From Nitrospirota bacterium (lineage in GTDB: Bacteria; Nitrospirota; Nitrospiria; Nitrospirales; NS-4), in NCBI GenBank assembly GCA_005877565.1, contig VBOK01000191.1, positions 1 through 5,576 on the forward strand: a DNA stretch of 5,576 bases, written 5' to 3'. The notes beneath the pieces are model-generated. The model saw only the letters and a list, made by a program, of their open reading frames with translations, ran no database searches and had not been told where the DNA came from. The stretch's first letter is position 1. Every line of letters begins with the position of its first letter. The position numbers and the translations under genes are program-made. Shown here piece after piece: positions 1 to 4,632 of this stretch.

Positions 1-312
1 CTGCACGTCCCCCTTCGCCTCGGCCAGCACCTTCCCCATCTCGCGGGTCACGGTGCGCGCCAGAGTCTCCTTGTCCCGCACCAGCCGCTCGGCGACGCGG
101 AACAGGATTTCCCCGCGCCGAGGGGCGGGCATCCTCCGCCATGACTCGAAGGCCTCGGTCGCGGCCTTCACCGCCTCGTCGATGTCCTCCGGTCCCGAAT
201 CCACGCACCGCCCGACCACCTCGCCGGTGGCCGGATCCCGGCTGTCAAAGGTCCGCCCCGCATGGGCCCCGACCCACTTGCCTCCGATAAAGTTCTTCAC
301 CAGTGTCTTCAT
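1..312 (-). CDS. Aldehyde dehydrogenase, NAD(P)-dependent, N-terminal part (cut by window edge)
   Basis: The frame encodes the first 104 residues of an aldehyde dehydrogenase superfamily protein; the rest, including the catalytic Cys and Glu, lies outside the window. It opens MKTLVKNFIGGKW, the usual ALDH N-terminal strand, followed by DPATGEVVG (about residues 27-35), an arginine-rich RRGEIL helix near 65-70 and EMGKVLAEAKGDVQ near 91-104, all typical of class I/II-like ALDHs of about 480 residues. The ATG overlaps the stop of the upstream aminotransferase (ATGA), and a GAGG sits 7 nt before it inside that gene, so translation is probably coupled. Family knowledge: such enzymes oxidise aldehydes to acids with NAD(P)+. 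The neighbour suggests a semialdehyde made by transamination as substrate, such as succinate semialdehyde, but this is inference; EMGK-type ends also occur in other ALDH subfamilies. Family certain, substrate unknown. Confidence 0.93.
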   Translation of the reverse strand, partial: MKTLVKNFIGGKWVGAHAGRTFDSRDPATGEVVGRCVDSGPEDIDEAVKAATEAFESWRRMPAPRRGEILFRVAERLVRDKETLARTVTREMGKVLAEAKGDVQ

Positions 313-1613
313 GACAGCACCTCTTCCAGGACCCCCAGCCCCTGACCCACTTCCTCGCGAGTGATGGACAGCGGGGGGCTGATCCTGATCACGTTCCTGC
401 CGCACGCGAGCAGGAGGAGCCCGCGCCGGAAGGCTTCCTGCACGGCGTGGTCGCGCTGGCGTTCCGCCGGCTCTTTGGTCCGCCGGTTGCGCACGAACTC
501 CACGCCGATCATCAGGCCGCGGCCGCGCACGTCGCCAATCGACCGGCACCGCTGCTGCAACTGGCGCAGGCGCTTCTGGATATACGCGCCCTGCTCGGCG
601 GCGTTCCGCATGAGCCCTTCCTTTTCGATCACCTCGATGGTGGCCAGACCCGCTTCGCAGGCCACCGGGTTGCCGCCGAAAGTGGAAGTGTGCGAGCCCC
701 TCTCCCACGACACGACCCGCTTGCGGGCGATCACGGCACCCAGCGGCAAGCCGCCGCCCACCGCTTTGGCCAAGCAGATGACGTCCGGCGCCACGCCCGC
801 ATGTTCGATCGCGAAGAACTTGCCGGTGCGCCCCATGCCTGCCTGTATCTCGTCGTCCACCAGCAAAATCCCGTGGCGATCGCATAGGCGGCGAAGCCCG
901 GTCAGGAAATGGTCCGGCGGCACGATCAGCCCGCCTTCGCCCTGAATCGGCTCGACGAAGATGGCAGCCGTCTCCTCCGGCGGCAGCACGGTGCGGAATA
1001 AAACGTTCTCGATATGGTCCAGACACTCCTCGGCTGGATCGTCGCCGCGGCTTCGGTGCGGGTCGGGGTACGGCGCATGAAAGACGCCAGGCAGCAACGG
1101 CGCAAACCCCCGGCGCTGGACCGGCTTGCTGGCAGTCAGGGAGAGGGCTCCGAGTGTGCGCCCGTGGAAGGCGTTGTAGAAGGCAAGGATGTACGGCCGC
1201 CGTGTCGCATGGCGCACCACCTTGATCGCGGCCTCGATCGCCTCCGCGCCCGAATTGCAGAGAAACACCTGCTTGGGCTCACGACCGGGCGCCAGCTCGG
1301 CCAGCCGTTCGGCCATCCGGACATAGGACGGATAATAGAAGTCCGCAAAGGAAAAATGGATGAGCCGGTCAACCTGGGCCGTAATCGCGCCGACCACCTG
1401 CTTGTGACCGTGTCCGGTGGCGCTGACCGCGATGCCCGCCGTGAAGTCCAGGTAGCAGTTCCCGTCCACATCCCAGACGTGGCATCCGGCCGCGTGGTCT
1501 ACGACAAGCGGATAGGCCTGCGTGGCTGAAGGAGCGACGTACCGTTCACACCGTCGTAGGAGTGTCCGGGCGCGGGGCCCTGGAGGAGTCGTGCGAATAT
1601 GCAGGGTGGGCAT
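309..1613 (-). CDS. Class III PLP-dependent aminotransferase (GabT/ornithine aminotransferase-like)
   Basis: A complete 434-residue fold-type I aminotransferase, the usual length for the class III (omega-aminotransferase) family. Visible landmarks: YPLVVDHAAG and VDGNCYLDFTAGIAV (residues 34-63) for the N-terminal lobe, SGAEA (121-125) for cofactor phosphate binding, FHGRTLGALSLTASKP (149-164), FVEPIQGEGG (219-228), DE at 254-255 whose Asp should contact the PLP ring nitrogen, Lys283 in AKAVGGGLPLGA as the Schiff-base lysine, and TFGGNP (311-316). The overall wording, including the C-terminal GRGLMIGVE and RISPPL, is closest in my memory to archaeal-type 'acetylornithine aminotransferase family' proteins, which include GABA, ornithine and lysine aminotransferases, rather than true ArgD. 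The ATG is chosen because GAGG lies 7 nt upstream and the family begins shortly before the GPRA segment. It is followed by an overlapping aldehyde dehydrogenase, suggesting amine or omega-amino acid catabolism. Fold and chemistry sure; substrate not readable. Confidence 0.95.
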   Translation of the reverse strand: MPTLHIRTTPPGPRARTLLRRCERYVAPSATQAYPLVVDHAAGCHVWDVDGNCYLDFTAGIAVSATGHGHKQVVGAITAQVDRLIHFSFADFYYPSYVRMAERLAELAPGREPKQVFLCNSGAEAIEAAIKVVRHATRRPYILAFYNAFHGRTLGALSLTASKPVQRRGFAPLLPGVFHAPYPDPHRSRGDDPAEECLDHIENVLFRTVLPPEETAAIFVEPIQGEGGLIVPPDHFLTGLRRLCDRHGILLVDDEIQAGMGRTGKFFAIEHAGVAPDVICLAKAVGGGLPLGAVIARKRVVSWERGSHTSTFGGNPVACEAGLATIEVIEKEGLMRNAAEQGAYIQKRLRQLQQRCRSIGDVRGRGLMIGVEFVRNRRTKEPAERQRDHAVQEAFRRGLLLLACGRNVIRISPPLSITREEVGQGLGVLEEVLS

Positions 1614-1666
1614 GGGGACGCCTCGTGTACAACGCGCTTACCGCAGAACCAACCTTAATTACATAA

Positions 1667-1672
1667 ATTATA
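1667..1672 (-). promoter_or_regulatory. Possible -10 box for the aminotransferase/ALDH operon
   Basis: The minus strand reads a perfect TATAAT here, in a local AT-rich patch (about 1652-1673) inside otherwise GC-rich DNA. A start site near 1660 would give a leader of about 47 nt before the aminotransferase ATG, with a GAGG ribosome-binding site at 1624-1621. No good -35 hexamer is found at 16-18 nt; the nearest TTGCGC is about 22 nt away and overlaps the hairpin at 1678-1702. An activator-dependent promoter, or chance in an AT-rich spacer, are both possible. Confidence 0.45.
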
Positions 1673-1677
1673 GCGTA

Positions 1678-1702
1678 CCTTGCGCCAGTGCGGAGCGCAA
1701 GG
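1678..1702 (-). terminator. Hairpin between the two minus-strand operons, possible weak terminator
   Basis: Arms CCTTGCGC and GCGCAAGG form a perfect 8-bp stem with a 9-nt loop, beginning about 18 nt past the stop of the secreted LolA-like gene. On the minus strand it is followed by TACGCTATAATTT rather than a clean U-run, so it is not a textbook intrinsic terminator. It could slow transcription from the upstream operon, protect the mRNA 3' end, or act as an operator, since its downstream arm lies just before the TATAAT box. Confidence 0.35.
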
Positions 1703-1720
1703 CGAGTGTTAGAGAAGAAC

Positions 1721-2275
1721 TCAGCGCTGCATCGGCACCTTTGTGTAGCCTGCCGGAATCTCGAAGAGATAGGCGGGTTGCTTGCCCAGATTGACATAGG
1801 CGTAAGCACTCTCCCAACTTCCGTCGGCGCTGGCTGTTTTCATTGCGAACTGGATGTCCTGGGCGACCCACTGGTACATGATCTGCTTCCTGCCATTCAC
1901 CTCAACCGTGACCTCATACTTCTCAGTTGGGCGTCCCCCCACTTGCTCCTTGCCTACGCGCTTGCGTCCCACCTCGCCCTCAAGCTTCGGCGCCACCTGC
2001 GTTATCTGATCGAATCGGAAGGGTAGCTCCACGTAGGTCTTGTTCGGCAGCAACAGCCACGTGACCGCCTTATCCAGGCGATGGATGGCGACCTTGGGGC
2101 CGTCGGGGCTCGCCATCTCCACTCGCCACCGATCAGGTTGAAAGTAAATCTTCCCCCTCATCGACTGCGCGCCTTTCCGGACTGTCTGCTCCGCGGAGAA
2201 CTCCAGCGTGAAGGCCGAAGAGACGGAGGGCCAGGACATCACGACAATAGCGAGGACCGACCAGAATTGTTGCAT
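1721..2275 (-). CDS. Secreted LolA/DUF4412-like protein of unknown function
   Basis: A 184-residue protein with a Sec signal peptide: short polar start MQQFW, hydrophobic core SVLAIVVMSW, and a likely cut after SSA (about residue 21). The mature part is rich in beta-strand patterns, with MRGKIYFQPDRWRVEM (39-54), TWLLLPNKTYVELPF (72-86), GGRPTEKYEV (113-122) and an end FEIPAGYTKVP (171-181). This order (substrate-free half-barrel, 'LPNKTY', 'IPAGY') matches DUF4412 and outer-membrane lipoprotein-sorting-like (LolA/LolB fold) proteins, though it has no lipobox and is not LolA itself by any specific mark I can see. An upstream in-frame start at 2332 would bury the signal peptide, while ATG 2275 has GAGGAAGG just before it. 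It is the last gene of a unit with a methyltransferase (10-nt gap) and a MOSC protein. It probably acts in the periplasm; ligand and role unknown. Confidence 0.85.
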   Translation of the reverse strand: MQQFWSVLAIVVMSWPSVSSAFTLEFSAEQTVRKGAQSMRGKIYFQPDRWRVEMASPDGPKVAIHRLDKAVTWLLLPNKTYVELPFRFDQITQVAPKLEGEVGRKRVGKEQVGGRPTEKYEVTVEVNGRKQIMYQWVAQDIQFAMKTASADGSWESAYAYVNLGKQPAYLFEIPAGYTKVPMQR

Positions 2276-2279
2276 CGCG

Positions 2280-2287
2280 CCTTCCTC
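2280..2287 (-). promoter_or_regulatory. Ribosome-binding site fixing the start of the secreted LolA-like gene
   Basis: GAGGAAGG on the minus strand; the GAGG part is 8 nt from the ATG at 2275. The stop codon of the methyltransferase (2288-2286) overlaps it, so ribosomes finishing that gene are placed on this site, which points to translational coupling. It supports ATG 2275 over the in-frame start at 2332. Confidence 0.7.
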
Positions 2288-2945
2288 AGGTAAGCCGGCC
2301 GCCGACGATCCAGTGGCGATCGTCCGGGACATCGATGAGAAGCCGGGTCAGATTCATCTCGGCCAACTGGGCCGCTACATCGTCCTCGGTGAAGGAAGCG
2401 CGCAGGGAATTATAGAAATCGCGCCGGAGGATCACCGGCTCATCCGCGGCGTATTTGTCCACGATGGCCTGTGCCGCCTCGGACGACTCGGGTCGGAGCA
2501 GGTCCATCACCAGCACCACGGCGCCGGGCTGGGCCAGTTTCTTGACCGCATACCAGAACTGCAACGGGTTGGGGACATGGTGGAGGAGACTGTTCGAAAC
2601 CACGGCGTCGGCCCGTTCCGGAAGAACCGTGTCCTGGAACCGCTCGCACCGCAGCGTGATGCGATCCGATAGGCCTGCCGCGCGGATTGCCTCCAGGCCG
2701 ATAGCGATCATGGGCGCCGAGCCGTCCACGCCGGTGATCCGACACTCAGGGAGCCTGCGCGTAAGCCGGATCGGGATGTCGGCGGGCCCGCAGCCCAGAT
2801 CCAGCGCATGCCCAGCCATGAATTCCGGGTAGAACTCCACGAACCGATCGACGAATCCCTGGTTCTCTTCTTCGAAGTCGGCGCGGGCGTAGGCCAGGGC
2901 CTGCTCAGGGTCGTCCATCAATTCCGGTTCAAGCACCCGCTCCAT
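2286..2945 (-). CDS. Class I SAM-dependent methyltransferase
   Basis: A complete 219-residue Rossmann-fold methyltransferase. Motif I is ALDLGCGPADIPIRL (47-61), the acidic residue binding the SAM ribose is in GVDGS (72-76), a motif II/III-like stretch is ITLRCERFQD (96-105), and the post-core strand DAVVSNSLLHHVPNP (113-127) resembles the UbiE/COQ5 and Methyltransf_11/25 groups. The N-terminus, RVLEPELMDDPEQALAYA, is characteristic of a family of stand-alone small-molecule-type methyltransferases with no known substrate that I remember from several environmental phyla. No membrane segment or signal peptide is visible, so it is cytoplasmic. Its start lies 17 nt inside the end of the MOSC gene, with GGAGG 6 nt before the ATG, and it is followed after 10 nt by a secreted protein gene. 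The fold is certain; the substrate is not known and the neighbours do not settle it. Confidence 0.93.
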   Translation of the reverse strand: MERVLEPELMDDPEQALAYARADFEEENQGFVDRFVEFYPEFMAGHALDLGCGPADIPIRLTRRLPECRITGVDGSAPMIAIGLEAIRAAGLSDRITLRCERFQDTVLPERADAVVSNSLLHHVPNPLQFWYAVKKLAQPGAVVLVMDLLRPESSEAAQAIVDKYAADEPVILRRDFYNSLRASFTEDDVAAQLAEMNLTRLLIDVPDDRHWIVGGRLT

Positions 2946-3420
2946 TACCCTCCTCCACTGTCACCGTGTCCCCCGGCTGCACCATGCCTTCAGCCAGCAC
3001 CCGCGCATAAAGCCGGCTCCACCCCGGATGCTTCTTCTGGGAAATCCGCATGAAATCCCCATCCTTGAACCACAGCGTCTGGTTCTTGCAGGGATGGGTG
3101 TAGCTCGTCACCGCCAGCCGCACGTCGGGGCCGATGCGCAAGCGGTCCCCAGGTTTGAGCCGGACCCAGTCCAGTCCGGCAAGTGTCAGGTTCTCCCCGC
3201 AGGATCCAGGGGCGACCGCATGGCCCTCGGCCCGCAGAGCTTCGATGACTTCCAGCGCATACAGGCAGAGCGCTCGATCCGCCCCGCCGTGGTACTGGAC
3301 GCTCCGCTGGCGGTCGCCTGCGACCCCCTGGACAGTGATGTAGGCTTTTGGCACCGGCAACTTCGGCACGCCCCCGTCGGAGACATTGATCTGGTGCACA
3401 TGCGGGTGTGTGTTCGCCAT
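2929..3420 (-). CDS. MOSC-domain protein (YiiM-like), probable sulfur/molybdenum-cofactor related
   Basis: A 163-residue single-domain MOSC protein. Visible family marks are VQGVAGDRQ (30-38), YHGGADRALCLY (43-54), PGSCGENLTLAGLD (71-84), LKPGDRLRIGP (88-98), and the conserved cysteine in the SYTHPCKN segment (Cys111), which in MOSC proteins is thought to carry sulfur or bind the cofactor. The MOSC family includes the C-terminal domain of eukaryotic Moco sulfurase, mARC, and bacterial YiiM and YcbX, which handle N-hydroxylated compounds or molybdenum cofactor. ATG 3420 is preferred because the conserved fold begins within a few residues; a TTG at 3456 would only add an unconserved 12-residue tail. 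No Shine-Dalgarno precedes ATG 3420, but an extended -10 box ends 12 nt upstream (see that entry). First gene of a compact unit; its end overlaps the methyltransferase start by 17 bp. The exact substrate is unknown. Confidence 0.92.
   Translation of the reverse strand: MANTHPHVHQINVSDGGVPKLPVPKAYITVQGVAGDRQRSVQYHGGADRALCLYALEVIEALRAEGHAVAPGSCGENLTLAGLDWVRLKPGDRLRIGPDVRLAVTSYTHPCKNQTLWFKDGDFMRISQKKHPGWSRLYARVLAEGMVQPGDTVTVEEGNGAGA
2952..2956 (-). promoter_or_regulatory. Ribosome-binding site of the methyltransferase, inside the MOSC gene
   Basis: GGAGG on the minus strand, part of a longer GGAGGAGGGT run, lies 6 nt from ATG 2945. It is encoded by the Glu-Glu-Gly codons near the MOSC C-terminus, so the C-terminal tail of MOSC doubles as a strong initiation site and fixes the methyltransferase start. 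Confidence 0.8.
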
Positions 3421-3432
3421 GCTGGGGGACGC

Positions 3433-3441
3433 ATTGTAACA
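3433..3441 (-). promoter_or_regulatory. Possible extended -10 promoter of the MOSC operon
   Basis: The minus strand reads TGTTACAAT: an extended -10 (TGn) followed by TACAAT, which differs from consensus at one base. A start site about 7 nt on would fall near 3426, leaving only about 6 nt before ATG 3420. A TTGACG hexamer at 3456-3451 is only 12 nt upstream of the box, too close to act as its -35 element, so activity would rest on the extended -10. Sequence pattern only. Confidence 0.4.
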
Positions 3442-3541
3442 AAATCCGATCGTCAATAGATTTTCGCGGAGATCAAAAGCTGGTCTAGGAGCCTATGTGA
3501 CGCTTATTCGGCACAAACCAACAAAAGGCAACCGCCTCGTC

Positions 3542-3569
3542 TTGAATCGGCATTGCTTTTGCATATACC
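3542..3569 (+). promoter_or_regulatory. Possible upstream promoter for the OmpA-family lipoprotein gene
   Basis: TTGAAT at 3542-3547 and TATACC at 3564-3569 are separated by 16 nt, a moderate match to a housekeeping promoter (4 of 6 bases in the -10). It would give a leader of about 70 nt, which leaves room for the 3608-3620 palindrome to act on the transcript or as a downstream operator. It competes with the TTGACA candidate just downstream. Confidence 0.3.
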
Positions 3570-3595
3570 CTGCGCACTGTCACAGGATTACCGGC

Positions 3596-3625
3596 TTGAC
3601 ATCTGCCATGATCAGATCATATCTA
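3596..3625 (+). promoter_or_regulatory. Possible promoter with perfect -35 box ahead of the OmpA-family gene
   Basis: TTGACA at 3596-3601 matches the -35 consensus exactly. The best -10 at a sensible distance is TATCTA at 3620-3625 (18-nt spacer), which is weak. A start near 3632 would leave a leader of only about 15 nt containing the ribosome-binding site. A 13-nt palindrome fills the spacer, so the element may be regulated. Confidence 0.35.
3608..3620. repeat. 13-nt palindrome ATGATC-A-GATCAT, candidate operator
   Basis: Perfect inverted repeat with 6-bp arms around one central base, placed between the TTGACA box and the start of the OmpA-family lipoprotein gene. Size and symmetry fit a half-site pair for a small dimeric regulator, but no regulator is encoded in the window and a 12-base symmetry can arise by chance, so the role is inference. 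Confidence 0.45.
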
Positions 3626-3633
3626 AGGCGACC

Positions 3634-3641
3634 AAGGAGGG
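3634..3641 (+). promoter_or_regulatory. Ribosome-binding site fixing the OmpA-family start
   Basis: AAGGAGGG lies 5 nt before ATG 3647. It decides the start against an upstream in-frame GTG at 3497 that would add 50 residues and hide the lipoprotein signal peptide. Confidence 0.85.
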
Positions 3642-3646
3642 ACACC

Positions 3647-4627
3647 ATGAATATCTGCACAGTTACGAGAGTAGTCATATGTGCCGCGCTGGTGACCGGA
3701 TGTGTCAGCTCAGGAACGCACGAAAAGACACTGGCTGAGCTTGCGGAGGCGCGCAAGACGCTCGAAAGTTCTAAGAAGCAGGCGGCTGCCGAGGCGGACC
3801 GTCTTCAGAAACAACTGGCTGATGTAAACGCCCGCGTCGCGGAGCTCATGAACGGGACGACGACGGCCCAAGAAGAGATTGCGAAGCTTCAGAAACGCGC
3901 CGGTGAACTCGAAACCGAGACGGCACGCGCCAACGATCTGGTCAAGCAGCTCTCGGAGCGAGATCAGGATCTCAACGAACGGCTCAAGGCCGAAGCGGCG
4001 GAGAAGGCTCGCCTGGAGCAGGAGCGAACTGCCAAGGAGGCCGAGATCCAGCAGCAGAGCGAACAGCTCAAGGCCGAAGCGGCGGACAAGGCTCGCCTGG
4101 AGCAGGAGCGCGCTGCCAAGGAGGCTGAGATCCAGCGATTGACCCGGACGCACGAGGAGCTGACCAAGTCGTTGGAAGCCGAAATCGCAAAGGGCGACAT
4201 TAAGATCAAGCAGGTCAGGGATCGGTTGACGATCAACATGGTGGATCGCGTTCTCTTTGACTCAGGTCAGAGCAGGGTAAAGCCGTCCGGTCTCAAGGTG
4301 CTCAAGCAGGTCAGTGATATCCTGAAGAATGTGACCGACAAGCAAATCAGGATCGAGGGGCACACCGATAATGTGCCGATAGGAGTCAAGCTCAAAGAGC
4401 GATTCCAGACCAACTGGGAGCTGTCCACGGCCCGCGCCACGAGCGTCGTTCGTTATCTGATAGAAGAAGGCGGGGTGGACCGAGCCAACCTGTTGGCAGT
4501 CGGGTATGCCGACACGAAACCCATAGCCAGCAACGACACGGAGGAAGGACGCACGGCAAACCGCCGCATTGAGATTGCGCTGTATCCGAAGGATCTGTCC
4601 GAAATCGCTAACCAGCTTAAGCCGTAA
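3647..4627 (+). CDS. OmpA-family peptidoglycan-binding lipoprotein with long coiled coil
   Basis: A 326-residue protein. Residues 1-18 form a lipoprotein signal peptide with hydrophobic core VVICAALV and lipobox VTGC, so Cys19 should be lipid-modified. Residues about 24-190 are Glu/Lys/Ala/Leu-rich heptad-like sequence, a long coiled coil, with an internal near-identical repeat of 28 residues (about 112-135 and 140-163). Residues about 195-315 are an OmpA/MotB C-terminal domain: VLFDSG (202-207), IEGHTDNVPIG (236-246), NWELSTARA (256-264), VGYADTKPIASN (285-296) and NRRIEI (305-310). Asp241 and an Arg in NRR are the family residues expected to grip meso-diaminopimelate in peptidoglycan. The likely role is an envelope tether: anchored in a membrane by lipid, spanning the periplasm by the coiled coil and holding the cell wall. 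It is alone on the plus strand, divergent from MOSC and convergent with the pump gene. It is not Pal, which lacks such a coiled coil, and no motor partner is seen to make it MotB. Confidence 0.94.
   Translation: MNICTVTRVVICAALVTGCVSSGTHEKTLAELAEARKTLESSKKQAAAEADRLQKQLADVNARVAELMNGTTTAQEEIAKLQKRAGELETETARANDLVKQLSERDQDLNERLKAEAAEKARLEQERTAKEAEIQQQSEQLKAEAADKARLEQERAAKEAEIQRLTRTHEELTKSLEAEIAKGDIKIKQVRDRLTINMVDRVLFDSGQSRVKPSGLKVLKQVSDILKNVTDKQIRIEGHTDNVPIGVKLKERFQTNWELSTARATSVVRYLIEEGGVDRANLLAVGYADTKPIASNDTEEGRTANRRIEIALYPKDLSEIANQLKP
3982..4136 (+). repeat. 84-bp-period tandem duplication inside the coiled coil
   Basis: Positions 3982-4052 and 4066-4136 match at 67 of 71 bases by eye, an offset of 84 bp or exactly 28 codons. 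The frame is kept, and the encoded segments LKAEAAEKARLEQE and LKAEAADKARLEQE differ by one residue there and by Thr/Ala further on. Twenty-eight residues is four heptads, so the copy adds coiled-coil length without breaking register. The intervening 13 bases encode part of QQSEQ and do not repeat clearly. Confidence 0.9.
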
Positions 4628-4632
4628 GCCGG

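Noticed and set aside
361..1529. Three long plus-strand open frames opposite the aminotransferase (361-945, 447-887, 1014-1529)
   Set aside because: They are antisense shadows of a clearly conserved gene in GC-rich DNA. Their translations are rich in Arg, Pro and Ala with no family pattern.
1546..1871. Small open frames across the gap between the aminotransferase and the secreted protein gene
   Set aside because: They run through the promoter/hairpin gap and into neighbouring genes in the wrong frame, have no ribosome-binding site that I could see and resemble no family.
3433..3456. TTGACG plus TACAAT as a classical -35/-10 promoter for MOSC
   Set aside because: The spacer is 12 nt, far below the usual 16-18. 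Only the extended -10 reading is kept as a candidate.
3497..3646. GTG start giving a 50-residue N-terminal extension of the OmpA-family protein
   Set aside because: It would place a lipoprotein signal peptide in the middle of the protein, and the ATG at 3647 has a strong AAGGAGGG site. The extension has no recognisable domain and is basic, low-quality sequence.
3710..4239. Minus-strand Leu/Arg/Ser-rich frames opposite the coiled coil, with apparent repeats
   Set aside because: The repeats are simply the reverse reading of the 84-bp coiled-coil duplication, not separate genes.
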